26,770 nucleotides of DNA from positions 1 to 26,770 of the forward strand of contig CABUPM010000020.1 of NCBI GenBank assembly GCA_902493345.1, written 5' to 3'. The notes beneath the pieces were generated by a model. The model searched no databases. It saw nothing but the letters and a program-made list of their open reading frames with translations, and had not been told where the DNA came from. The DNA is from an uncultured Eubacteriales bacterium (lineage in GTDB: Bacteria > Bacillota > Clostridia > Lachnospirales > Bianqueaceae). Shown in pieces: positions 15,708 to 23,811 of this stretch (its first letter is position 1; each line of letters starts with the position of its first letter). A program made the position numbers and the translations under genes.

Positions 15708-16581
15708 CGGTTTTTCCCCCTTTTCTCGTATACTGTCTCAGCTTATTCCGAATGACTTGGGATTTTTTCTCTTTTTCATCCTTATACTGGAACTGACTCA
15801 TGATAAACTCACGATCAATATCCCGGGTGATCTTTCCTCCCTGTGCCATCGACATGGAACCGGTCTCTTCGGATACGACAAAGATCTTGGCATCCGACAC
15901 CTCGCTGAGTCCCAGCGCCGCTCTGTGTCTTGTTCCCATAGCCTTACTGATATTCATGTTGGCCGACAACGGTAAGTAACATGTAGCGGAAGTAATCCGG
16001 TTATTCCGGATCAATACGGCTCCGTCATGAAGGGGCGTATTATGTTCAAAGATGTTGATCAAAAGCTGCGATGTCACAACCGCGTCCACCGGAATTCCAG
16101 TCTCTTCGTATTCGCCCAGTTTGACTTCCTGTTCCACCACGATCAAAGCTCCTGTCTTGACTGCGGCCATCTGCTCCATCGCGGTCGCGATCTCCGACAC
16201 CGTCTCTCGGGTCACCTGACCGCCATTCTCCTCGCTGGCCAGAATCGAAAACAATCCGCCGTGTCCCAGCTTTTCCAGCGCGCGCCGGATCTCCGGCTGG
16301 AATATGATAACCACGGCCAAAACTCCGTAAACCATGGTATTCTGCAAAAGCCATGAACTCATGCTCATCTGCAGCATGGAAGTCGCCATCGCGATGATCA
16401 GGAGAAAAACCACTCCCTTAAAAAGCGTCCATGCCCGGGTCATACGGAACCAGACCAAAATCTGATATACTAAAAAAGCCACAAATAAAATATCCAGCAG
16501 ATCGATCAGTCCCAGTTTAGGGACGAACGTGATTCCGATACTGGAACGAACCCACTCCACTACCTGTTCAAACCATCCCAT
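15700..16581 (-). CDS. cdaA: Diadenylate cyclase CdaA (DacA)
   Basis: CdaA makes cyclic di-AMP from two ATP at the membrane. The 293-residue protein has three N-terminal transmembrane helices (about 23-45, 50-72 and 77-95), then the DAC domain with the two signature motifs DGA (about 186-188, TPLHDGAVLIRNNRI) and RHR (218-220, GTRHRAALGLSE). A charged C-terminus follows. I start at the ATG at 16581 (MGWFEQVVEWV), which has GGAAGGAAG about ten bases upstream and matches the usual N-terminus of the family. A frame opening 15 codons earlier has no such site. c-di-AMP controls potassium and osmolyte uptake and wall strength in Firmicutes. cdaR follows with an overlap; an uncharacterised membrane protein gene lies 79 bp upstream. 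Confidence 0.96.
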   Translation of the reverse strand: MGWFEQVVEWVRSSIGITFVPKLGLIDLLDILFVAFLVYQILVWFRMTRAWTLFKGVVFLLIIAMATSMLQMSMSSWLLQNTMVYGVLAVVIIFQPEIRRALEKLGHGGLFSILASEENGGQVTRETVSEIATAMEQMAAVKTGALIVVEQEVKLGEYEETGIPVDAVVTSQLLINIFEHNTPLHDGAVLIRNNRITSATCYLPLSANMNISKAMGTRHRAALGLSEVSDAKIFVVSEETGSMSMAQGGKITRDIDREFIMSQFQYKDEKEKKSQVIRNKLRQYTRKGGKTDA

Positions 16582-16626
16582 AATCACACTTCCTTCCACC
16601 GATATTCTTTGCGGCGCAAACCACAC

Positions 16627-16652
16627 AAGGGCCGCCTTATGGGGGCAGCCCC
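16627..16652 (-). other. Two small GC-rich hairpins between membrane gene and cdaA
   Basis: In the 79-bp gap the minus strand can form GGGG-CTG-CCCC (16652-16642) and AAGG-CGGC-CCTT (16638-16627). No T run follows, so they are not intrinsic terminators. They may set differential stability of the mRNA. They could also be chance. Confidence 0.3.
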
Positions 16653-16660
16653 TGTATTAT

Positions 16661-18031
16661 TTACTTTTTCTCCTTGTCTTCCTGCTGAGACTCCATATCC
16701 AAGCCTTCGAAAAAGCCTCGGATCGTCTCTTCTGACCAGCCGGTCCGCTTGGCAAGCTCTTCCGCGCTCTCCGGTCTCGGCACTTCAAAGCTCTCGCCCT
16801 GTACCGGAGACTTCGGAATCTCTGTCTCTTCCGGCTTCTTAGGCTCCTGCTTGTCTTCCTTCTTCTGTTCCGGCTTTTCCTTGGTCTTATCCATCATATT
16901 CTTAGCTTTACTGCCCAGCTGACGCAATACCGAATCCAGCTTCCGCGTTGCCTGATTCTTCTTCTCATTTACCGCGGCCACCAGCTTTTCTTCCCGCTCT
17001 GAAGGCACATGTTCCGCCTCTGCTTCCGGCTTCTCCATCGGCTCCAGCTCATGCACGACTACCGGCTCGGTCTCACGGCTCTCCTGGCTTCTTCCGGTCG
17101 TAATGGTCTTGACCTCAGTCTTATTGCGGCTCCCCAGAATCTTAGGGATGGCCCGCACATAATAGTAATACTCATCATCCGCGAACGCCAGGCGCTGCGC
17201 CATCTGATAGTTGAGCGCCATATGGAAAAACTCGACCACGATCATAATCGCCAATGACACGATCGGTATCACCAGCGCGGCCAAAATGCCCGTATCCGTC
17301 ATACCCGCCATCTTGCCGACAATGTAGCACACCAATCCCACCAGTGCGCCCACACATAGCGATAAATACCGCATATAATTGATGCTGATCTTATTGAGCA
17401 GGTATACGACCAATACGACACCCGCGCACAGGATCATCGTAAAGATCAGGTTCTCATTCTTCAGAAGCTGATCTCCGATATAGCTCATGGTTTCCGACAT
17501 CGCTGCCGGAAGCGCGTCGATCGCTGTCACATTAAACTGTGTAAACGCCGGAATAATCTTCAGGAAACCTGCTAGGAGAATTCCTCCCACGATCGGGATG
17601 ATAGAAAAGACGCCCATGTACAATCCCGCAAACAGCGGAACCACCAGGACAAGATTCCATTTCATCGCCAACGGCATCAGGATCATCAGCACCGTTTCAT
17701 CCGGACAAAGTCTGGATACCATCACATAAAGTATCAGAAGTAATGCCGCTGCCATCAGCGCCCCCCAGAAGGATACCTGGTAAATATTATAGACGATGAT
17801 CGCTACTGAAAAGAATGCGACAAAACGGGCCGGCAGCAATACGCACAAGAGTGCCAGCAGCATGTGGACGGAAAACGCGTTGAGCACTCCGATATTCTGG
17901 AAGCCGTCCCATCCCGCGATCTGCCGGAAAATAAACAGATACGCGCCGAACTTCAGCAGCACCTTGGCAATCAGCTCATATTGTTTGAAAATACGGCAGA
18001 TCCACCCTCTGATCATATAAATCGTTTTCAT
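16661..18031 (-). CDS. Polytopic membrane protein with long charged cytosolic tail
   Basis: I do not recognise a named family. The 456-residue protein has about eight or nine hydrophobic segments in residues 22-275, then a soluble region of about 155 residues to the end. The tail is rich in E, K and P, with a likely coiled-coil stretch (about 345-385, EEKLVAAVNEKKNQATRKLDSVLRQL split by charged runs) and a small conserved-looking end motif, AEELAKRTGWSEETIRGFFEG. An aromatic patch DDEYYYYVRAIPK links membrane part and tail. The start at 18031 has GAGG nine bases upstream. A smaller membrane protein gene lies 27 bp upstream and cdaA follows 79 bp downstream, so a function linked to c-di-AMP or envelope assembly is possible but unproven. 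Confidence 0.8.
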   Translation of the reverse strand: MKTIYMIRGWICRIFKQYELIAKVLLKFGAYLFIFRQIAGWDGFQNIGVLNAFSVHMLLALLCVLLPARFVAFFSVAIIVYNIYQVSFWGALMAAALLLILYVMVSRLCPDETVLMILMPLAMKWNLVLVVPLFAGLYMGVFSIIPIVGGILLAGFLKIIPAFTQFNVTAIDALPAAMSETMSYIGDQLLKNENLIFTMILCAGVVLVVYLLNKISINYMRYLSLCVGALVGLVCYIVGKMAGMTDTGILAALVIPIVSLAIMIVVEFFHMALNYQMAQRLAFADDEYYYYVRAIPKILGSRNKTEVKTITTGRSQESRETEPVVVHELEPMEKPEAEAEHVPSEREEKLVAAVNEKKNQATRKLDSVLRQLGSKAKNMMDKTKEKPEQKKEDKQEPKKPEETEIPKSPVQGESFEVPRPESAEELAKRTGWSEETIRGFFEGLDMESQQEDKEKK

Positions 18032-18058
18032 AAATAATACCTCGTGTTTGTTCGTAAA

Positions 18059-18454
18059 TTATGACTGGAAGCGGTCAATCTGATCGAGACGTCCAAAATA
18101 GGTCTTCATCCTTTTTTCGGCCTTGGCATACCGAGTGCCGTAAACCGCCGAGCTCAGAAGAGAGATCAGAACACTGATCAGAAGATAGATCGCAACCGCT
18201 TTAATTACAAACCCCTGGTAATCAAAGTGAAGAAGATCTACGCTCTCCACATATACCAACTGGAAGATATACGCTACCAAACCCGCCGCGTAAAACAGAG
18301 TCATCCAAACCTTGGTAATAAAACGATTGAGTGCAATGTAATCCGCCTTATAATACCGCTTGATAAAGCCGTCACGCCGAAACTGCTGACTATCTTCATA
18401 CAGAGCAGCATGCGTCATAATTCGGATCTTCTGCTCATTGACCAATCCGTTCAC
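18059..18454 (-). CDS. Small two-helix membrane protein of unknown function
   Basis: The 131-residue protein has two hydrophobic helices (about 50-68 and 82-103) between charged, probably cytosolic ends. The N-terminal part contains RRDGFIKRYYKADYIALNRF. The C-terminal part contains YAKAEKRMKTYFGRLDQID, a likely short amphipathic or coiled segment. I know no functional family for it. The start is uncertain. The GTG at 18454 has GAGG only two bases upstream, whereas the ATG at codon 13 (MTHAALYED) has AGAAGA upstream. It is the first gene of the long cdaA-glmS transcription unit, with its own promoter about 50 bp upstream. Confidence 0.72.
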   Translation of the reverse strand: MNGLVNEQKIRIMTHAALYEDSQQFRRDGFIKRYYKADYIALNRFITKVWMTLFYAAGLVAYIFQLVYVESVDLLHFDYQGFVIKAVAIYLLISVLISLLSSAVYGTRYAKAEKRMKTYFGRLDQIDRFQS

Positions 18455-18502
18455 ATCCTCTACTTATATATTGAACCGCTCTACAACGATCCTCCACTAT
18501 TA

Positions 18503-18531
18503 ATCATACCACAAAACACCGGCTTTTTCCA
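18503..18531 (-). promoter_or_regulatory. Extended -10 promoter of the cdaA-glmS operon
   Basis: The sequence TGG-TATGAT (-10 hexamer 18508-18503) is an extended -10 element. A weak -35, TGGAAA (18531-18526), lies 17 bp upstream. It sits between lysS and the first membrane gene. No clear terminator separates lysS from it, so readthrough from greA-lysS is possible. Confidence 0.6.
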
Positions 18532-18569
18532 GTTTTTTTTAGATCTTAAGAATTTTTTCAGGAATTGAC

Positions 18570-20069
18570 TTACTTATTTCCCAGCGGCTTCATTGCCGGG
18601 AACAGCAATACGTCACGAATCGAAGCACTGTTGGTCATCAGCATGATCATACGGTCCATACCGATTCCCAGTCCGCCGGTAGGAGGCATGCCGTATTCCA
18701 GTGCGTTCAGGAAATCCTCGTCCACTCCAGTCGCTTCTTCGTCGCCAGCCGCCTTCAGCTCTGCCTGATGCTCAAAGCGCTTGCGCTGATCGATCGGGTC
18801 GTTCAGTTCAGAGAACGCGTTGGCATACTCCGCTCCGCCGATAAAGAGCTCAAAACGCTCGGTATAATCCGGCTTGTCCGGGCAGCGCTTCGCCAGCGGG
18901 GAGATGTCTACCGGATGATTCATCAGGAAGGTCGGCTGCTGCAGCTTCTCCTCAACGAATTCTTCAATAAACAGGTTCAGGATATCTCCCTTGCCATGAC
19001 GCTCTTCATATTCGATATGGTATTCTTTGGCCAGAGCTCTCGCCTGCTCCAGAGTCTCTACCTGTGTGAAATCTACGCCTACATACTTCTTGACCGCGTC
19101 CACCATGCTGATCCGCTCAAAAGGCTGATCAAAATCAACCTCCAGCTCACCGTAACGAACCTTGCCGGAACCGCAGACCTTATGCGCTACGGAACGGAAG
19201 ATCTCCTCCGTAATATCCATCATTCCATATACATCCGTATAGGCCTGGTATAATTCCAGAAGTGTAAACTCCGGATTGTGACGGATATCGATGCCCTCAT
19301 TGCGGAATACTCTTCCGATCTCATACACCCGCTCAAAGCCGCCGACAATCAGCCGCTTCAGGTGAAGCTCCAGTGCGATACGCATGTACATGTCGATATC
19401 CAGAGAGTTGTGGTGCGTAATAAAGGGTCTGGCTGACGCGCCGCCGGCCTGCGCGTGCAATACCGGTGTCTCCACCTCCAGAAAGCCCTTGCTGTCCAGC
19501 ACACGTCTTACCTCGCTGATAATCTGCGTACGCTTAATAAAGGTATCCTTCACCTCCGGATTGACAATCAGATCCAGATAGCGCTGGCGATACCGAAGCT
19601 CCACGTCCTTCAGGCCGTGATACTTCTCCGGAAGCACCTTCAGGCTCTTGGACAGAAGTTCCAGGCGCTCTACATGAATGGAGACCTCTCCCTTCTGCGT
19701 CTTGAAGACCTTACCGGCTACACCGACAATATCTCCCACATCTACCATTTTCTTGAAGAAGGCATACGGCTCGTCTCCCAGATCATCCCGGCGGACATAG
19801 ATCTGAATCTGTCCCTGCTGATCCTGAACATGCGAAAAAGAGGCCTTACCCATCACACGCTTGCTCATAAGGCGGCCCGCGACGGATACTTCCTGTCCTT
19901 CCATCTCCTCAAAATGCGTAATAATCTCCTGACTATGCGCGGTTACGTCATACTTGGTCACCTGATACGGATCCTGCCCGTTTTGCTGCAGTTCCCCAAG
20001 CTTATCTCTTCTTAACTGCAAAAGCTCCGAAAGCTCCTGCTGTGTCTGCTGACGCTGTTCCTGTTCCAT
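18570..20069 (-). CDS. lysS: Lysyl-tRNA synthetase, class II
   Basis: LysRS charges tRNA-Lys with lysine. The 499-residue protein is of normal length. It has the anticodon-binding OB fold (about 60-150, EVSVAGRLMSKRVMGKASF). The class II catalytic core follows: motif 1 near RYRQRYLDLI, motif 2 FERVYEIGRVFRNEGIDIRH and motif 3 GGLGIGMDRMIMLM near the C-terminus. The lysine-binding ERFELFIGGAEYANAFSEL stretch is intact. The N-terminal 35 residues are rich in Q and E. The gene lies 22 bp after greA, and the two are presumably co-transcribed. Confidence 0.98.
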   Translation of the reverse strand: MEQEQRQQTQQELSELLQLRRDKLGELQQNGQDPYQVTKYDVTAHSQEIITHFEEMEGQEVSVAGRLMSKRVMGKASFSHVQDQQGQIQIYVRRDDLGDEPYAFFKKMVDVGDIVGVAGKVFKTQKGEVSIHVERLELLSKSLKVLPEKYHGLKDVELRYRQRYLDLIVNPEVKDTFIKRTQIISEVRRVLDSKGFLEVETPVLHAQAGGASARPFITHHNSLDIDMYMRIALELHLKRLIVGGFERVYEIGRVFRNEGIDIRHNPEFTLLELYQAYTDVYGMMDITEEIFRSVAHKVCGSGKVRYGELEVDFDQPFERISMVDAVKKYVGVDFTQVETLEQARALAKEYHIEYEERHGKGDILNLFIEEFVEEKLQQPTFLMNHPVDISPLAKRCPDKPDYTERFELFIGGAEYANAFSELNDPIDQRKRFEHQAELKAAGDEEATGVDEDFLNALEYGMPPTGGLGIGMDRMIMLMTNSASIRDVLLFPAMKPLGNK

Positions 20070-20091
20070 TCTCTATTCCTTCCTGTTCCTC

Positions 20092-20568
20092 TTATGCCTT
20101 AACGATCTTCAGTACCTTAAAGCTCATCTCGCCCTGCGGTGCTTCTACATGAACGAGTTCTCCCTCCTGCGCGCCCAACAGCGCCTTGCCTACCGGAGAT
20201 TCATTGGAGATTCTGCCTTCTGCAGGATCCGCTTCTGTCGATCCTACGATCGTATATTCTACATCCTCATCAAATTCCATATCGTGCAAAAGTACCGTAT
20301 TGCCCAGAGATACTTTGCCTTCCTGCGCGTCGTCTTCATCGATCACTACCGCATTGCGCAACATTTTTTCCAGTTCCGCAATCCGGCTCTCAATCTCACC
20401 CTGCTGATCCTTGGCAGCATCATACTCGGCGTTTTCAGACAAATCTCCCTGCGCTCTCGCCTCTTTGATCTTCTGCGCAACCTCTTTTCGTTTGCTGATC
20501 TTAAGATCATTCAATTCCGCTTCCATCTTCTGCAGTCCTTCGTATGTCAAAACCACTTTCTGTTCCAT
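20092..20568 (-). CDS. greA: Transcription elongation factor GreA
   Basis: GreA rescues backtracked RNA polymerase by stimulating transcript cleavage in the secondary channel. The 158-residue protein has the usual N-terminal coiled coil (about 12-75), with LSENAEYDAAKDQQGEIESRI holding the acidic tip residues. The C-terminal FKBP-like domain contains VSLGNTVLL, EYTIVGSTEADPAEGRISNESPVGKALLG and VEAPQGEMSFKVLKI. It is the first gene of a two-gene unit with lysS, driven by a near-consensus promoter directly upstream. Confidence 0.98.
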   Translation of the reverse strand: MEQKVVLTYEGLQKMEAELNDLKISKRKEVAQKIKEARAQGDLSENAEYDAAKDQQGEIESRIAELEKMLRNAVVIDEDDAQEGKVSLGNTVLLHDMEFDEDVEYTIVGSTEADPAEGRISNESPVGKALLGAQEGELVHVEAPQGEMSFKVLKIVKA

Positions 20569-20611
20569 AACGCCTAGCTTCCTTTCACTATTTTTAGTTC
20601 AATTGTTCCCT

Positions 20612-20640
20612 ATTATATAATAGTCATTGAAAAAAGTCAA
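20612..20640 (-). promoter_or_regulatory. Strong sigma-A promoter of greA-lysS
   Basis: The -35 TTGACT (20640-20635) and -10 TATAAT (20617-20612) are spaced by 17 bp, close to consensus. The -35 box overlaps the TGA stop codon of dusB (20639-20637), so coding and promoter functions share bases. Confidence 0.9.
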
Positions 20641-21605
20641 TCCTTTAATTGCTCCTCGGCCTGAAACCGCGTCAGAATCTCTTTCAATTCATCCAGAGAT
20701 GTGAGCTGCTGCATTGCCGAACGCAGCCGACTGCTTCCGCGAAATCCCCGGGCATAGAAGCCGATATGCGCCCGCATCTCCCGCATGCCGGTATATTCCC
20801 CCTTCTGTTCGCAGATCATCTGACTCTGCAGGAGAATCATACGGCACACCTCCGCGGCATCCGGCCGCGCCGGTTCCGGCTCTCCGTTCAAAGCGGCCTG
20901 AATCTCCCGAAAGATCCATGGATTGCCTCTGGCGGCTCTTCCGACCATAATGCCGTCGCATCCCGTCTCGTTCTTCATCCGCAAGGCATCCTGACCGCCG
21001 CGGATATCGCCGTTGCCGATCACCGGGACCCGCAATGCCTGCTTGACCTGTCGGATCACTTCCCAATCAGCCTGTCCATGATACATCTGCGCTGCTGTCC
21101 GGCCGTGCACCGCAACTGCGGCGCATCCTCCCTCCTGCGCTGCCAGCGCTGCCTCCACCGCAAGATTATCCTCGCGGATCCCCTTGCGGATCTTGACGGT
21201 TACCGGAACCTGCACCCTTTCGGTAATGGCCCGCACAATGCGGTAGATCTTCTCCGGTTCCGCAAGAAGCGCGGAGCCTTCATGGTTTCGGAACACCTTG
21301 GGCGCCGGGCATCCCATATTGATGTCAATTCCGGCAAACCGGTCCTGGATCCGTTCCGCCTGTGCCGCCATAATTTCTGGCTCTGATCCGAAGATCTGCA
21401 CAAATACCGGTACTTCTTCCGGATCACAGTCTAAGTATTTCCAGGTATTTTCATTATTATAGGAGAGTGCCTTGGCGCTGACCATCTCCGTCACCACCAC
21501 GTCACATCCCATCCGCTTGCACAACCGGCGAAAGCTTTTATCCGTATAGCCAGCCATCGGCGCCAGATAGACGCCGTTTCCTACATCAACTCCGCCTACC
21601 TTCAT
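20637..21605 (-). CDS. dusB: tRNA-dihydrouridine synthase (DusB type)
   Basis: This FMN enzyme reduces uridine to dihydrouridine in the tRNA D-loop. The 322-residue chain has the TIM-barrel signatures: YLAPMAGYTDKSFRRL at the start, VTEMVSAKAL, the family motif GIDINMGCPAPKV with catalytic Cys99, VTVKIRKG, VHGRTAAQMYHGQADW, PVIGNGDI and DGIMVGRAARGNPWIF for FMN phosphate binding. The C-terminal helical domain includes GEYTGMREMRAHIGFYARGF. The ATG overlaps the end of the small gene upstream by 4 bp. dusB next to greA-lysS is a familiar Firmicute arrangement. Confidence 0.97.
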   Translation of the reverse strand: MKVGGVDVGNGVYLAPMAGYTDKSFRRLCKRMGCDVVVTEMVSAKALSYNNENTWKYLDCDPEEVPVFVQIFGSEPEIMAAQAERIQDRFAGIDINMGCPAPKVFRNHEGSALLAEPEKIYRIVRAITERVQVPVTVKIRKGIREDNLAVEAALAAQEGGCAAVAVHGRTAAQMYHGQADWEVIRQVKQALRVPVIGNGDIRGGQDALRMKNETGCDGIMVGRAARGNPWIFREIQAALNGEPEPARPDAAEVCRMILLQSQMICEQKGEYTGMREMRAHIGFYARGFRGSSRLRSAMQQLTSLDELKEILTRFQAEEQLKD

Positions 21606-21958
21606 GACTTCTGCTGTCTGACCACCTTTCGGTACCAGTCGGAAAGCTGCTGCAGAAGGTCGGCATGCTCCCGCTCGATTTCCCGGATCAGCAGTCCGGC
21701 GCTGATCTCGTCATATCCCAGGTCCCCCTCTTCACAGGTACTGGCCAAATACACCTCGCCGTCCGCTTCAAACCCCATAACGGTGATGCCCCCGGCCTCT
21801 TCCGTCACCATGATCAGAAGCACCAGCACCTCTTTGCGTATCTCCTCCGGAAGCTTTCCCAGCTCCTCGTTCCAGAAATACTTATCCGTATACTGGCTTA
21901 CCATCGCCAGCAGCGTACGCCCTTCGGCGTGGATCATTTCTTCTGTTGACTGTATCAT
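21602..21958 (-). CDS. Small acidic protein of unknown function between ftsH and dusB
   Basis: The protein, about 118 residues, is soluble and acidic, with no membrane segment or known catalytic motif that I can see. Stretches include YFWNEELGKLPEEIRKEVLVLLIM, ITVMGFEADGEVYLASTCEEGD and SAGLLIREIEREHADLLQQL. It may belong to a domain of unknown function seen in Lachnospiraceae (I recall DUF6145, but cannot verify this). The ATG at 21958 (MIQSTEEM) is preferred over a TTG at 21970 that would overlap ftsH. Only a weak GGGTG precedes it, and the ftsH stop lies five bases upstream, so translation is probably coupled. It overlaps dusB by 4 bp. Confidence 0.78.
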   Translation of the reverse strand: MIQSTEEMIHAEGRTLLAMVSQYTDKYFWNEELGKLPEEIRKEVLVLLIMVTEEAGGITVMGFEADGEVYLASTCEEGDLGYDEISAGLLIREIEREHADLLQQLSDWYRKVVRQQKS

Positions 21959-21962
21959 CGTT

Positions 21963-23807
21963 TCACCCAAATAAGCTTTCGAATTCTTCTCCGGTCAGCT
22001 TTTCCTTTTCCATCAAAAGCTCCGCTCCCTTATGAAGAATTGTTTCATTCTCATGCAATACCTGTCTCGCCTTATCATAGGCTTCATCCACCAGAGCCTT
22101 CACCTCACGGTCGATCTGATCCGCTACGGTCTCTCCGTAATTTCTGGAGTGTCCGATCTCTTTGCCCAGGAAGATCTCTTCATCCTGTTCGCCGAACTGA
22201 AGCGGTCCCAGTGTATCGCTCATACCGTACCGTGTGATCATGTTTCGGGCAATCTCGCTGACACGCTCGATATCATTGGAAGCGCCCGTCGTCACATCCT
22301 GCAGAATCAGCTCTTCCGCGGCCCGTCCTCCCAGGAGTCCTGCCATCTCCGCTTTCAGCTCCTGCTTGCTGGCATACATATGATCATCCTGGGGCAGGGA
22401 CATTGTATAACCGCCTGCCATGCCTGTCGGAATAATCGAAATCGCGTGTACGGGATCCAGTTCCGGCAGCAGATGATGCAGAATCGCGTGTCCTACCTCA
22501 TGGTAGGCCGTCACTCTCTTCTCCTTTTCGGAAATTCTGCGGCTCTTCTTTTCCGCGCCGATGCCGACCCGCACCATGGACGCCTGTACATCCTCCATCG
22601 TAATGAACTTCCGTTTATTTCTGGCTGCCAGAATGGCCGCTTCATTCAGAAGGTTCTCCAAATCAGCCGGTGTAAAGCCCACTGTGATATGCGCGATCGC
22701 CTTCAGATCCACATCCTCCGCCAGAGGCTTATCGTGAGCATAGAGATCCAGAATCTCCTGCCGTCCGCGCACATCCGGGCGGTTGACAACGATCTGTCTG
22801 TCAAAACGGCCCGGGCGCAGAAGCGCCGGATCCAGGATATCCACACGGTTGGTTGCCGCCATCACGATTACGCCTTCATTGACTGTAAAACCGTCCATCT
22901 CCACCAGCAGCTGGTTGAGCGTCTGCTCTCTCTCGTCATGGCCTCCGCCAAGTCCCGCTCCGCGCCGGCGTCCGACCGCATCGATCTCATCGATAAATAC
23001 GATACAGGGCGCGTGGCGTTTCGCCTGCTCAAACAGATCCCGCACACGGGAAGCGCCGACACCTACAAACATTTCTACAAAGTCCGAACCGGAAATGCTG
23101 AAAAACGGCACACCGGCCTCTCCTGCTACAGCCTTGGCAAGATAGGTTTTACCGGTTCCCGGAGGGCCGACCAGAATCACTCCCTTGGGAATTCTGGCTC
23201 CCAACGCGGAAAAGCGTTCCGGATTCCGCAGAAAATCTACCAGTTCCTGCATCTCTTCCTTCTCTTCATAAGAACCGGCGACCTGACGGAACGTGATAGG
23301 ATTCTTATTCTTATCGACCATGCGCGCATGGCTCTTGCCAAAATTCATGGCCTGCCCGCCTCCGCCGTTCTGCATCCTTCCCATCACAAATACCAGCACG
23401 ACGATGCCGACCACAGTTACCAGCAGATACGGCAGAATCTCTACCCATATGCTGGTCTCCTCCAGCGCCTCGGTATAGATCGGAACCGCACTATGCTCCG
23501 ATGCCATCTTCTGCCGGAAATTCTCTATATTAGAAACATAGAAATAATAAACCCTCGTCTGATTGCCGTCATTTACATAAAAAACCGCATTACCGGAAGC
23601 CGCGTCTCCGACAGCGACCGGAACAAGCTGCACCTTCTGAATGCTGCTCTCCTGCTTCAGGAGCTCCTCCGCTCCCTGATCACTGAGCCATGTCTTCTGC
23701 GAACCTACGCTGTCCCATACAAAATACAGGATCATCATGATAACCACCATGAACAGCAGATAGGTTCCCATGCCCTTTACTGAATTATTTCTTCCTGGTT
23801 CCTGCAC
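21963..23807 (-). CDS. ftsH: ATP-dependent zinc metalloprotease FtsH
   Basis: FtsH is a membrane AAA+ protease that removes misfolded membrane and regulatory proteins. The 614-residue chain has two transmembrane helices (about 15-31 and 122-142) around a small outside domain, then the AAA+ module with Walker A GPPGTGKT (214-221), Walker B IVFIDEID, the SRH region TNRVDILDPALLRPGRFDR, and the zinc site HEVGH (436-440). The start codon is GTG at 23807. Its Shine-Dalgarno AGGAGG is formed by the last two arginine codons of tilS, 7 bases upstream, so the two genes share sequence and are probably translated in series. Confidence 0.98.
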   Translation of the reverse strand: MQEPGRNNSVKGMGTYLLFMVVIMMILYFVWDSVGSQKTWLSDQGAEELLKQESSIQKVQLVPVAVGDAASGNAVFYVNDGNQTRVYYFYVSNIENFRQKMASEHSAVPIYTEALEETSIWVEILPYLLVTVVGIVVLVFVMGRMQNGGGGQAMNFGKSHARMVDKNKNPITFRQVAGSYEEKEEMQELVDFLRNPERFSALGARIPKGVILVGPPGTGKTYLAKAVAGEAGVPFFSISGSDFVEMFVGVGASRVRDLFEQAKRHAPCIVFIDEIDAVGRRRGAGLGGGHDEREQTLNQLLVEMDGFTVNEGVIVMAATNRVDILDPALLRPGRFDRQIVVNRPDVRGRQEILDLYAHDKPLAEDVDLKAIAHITVGFTPADLENLLNEAAILAARNKRKFITMEDVQASMVRVGIGAEKKSRRISEKEKRVTAYHEVGHAILHHLLPELDPVHAISIIPTGMAGGYTMSLPQDDHMYASKQELKAEMAGLLGGRAAEELILQDVTTGASNDIERVSEIARNMITRYGMSDTLGPLQFGEQDEEIFLGKEIGHSRNYGETVADQIDREVKALVDEAYDKARQVLHENETILHKGAELLMEKEKLTGEEFESLFG

Positions 23808-23811
23808 GTTT

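Noticed and set aside
16582..16626. Longer CdaA start 15 codons upstream
   Set aside because: Family proteins begin near MGWFEQ, and the better ribosome binding site serves the ATG at 16581.
16582..16660. Promoter for cdaA in the intergenic gap
   Set aside because: The only pair found, TTGTGT and AATATC, is a poor match in the -10 box.
18532..18569. Terminator after lysS
   Set aside because: On the transcribed strand no stable stem is followed by a T run; the T-rich stretch is on the opposite strand.
22032..23783. 583-codon open frame on the plus strand opposite ftsH
   Set aside because: It is antisense to a clear FtsH gene, contains no recognisable domain, and reads as a shadow of biased codon use.
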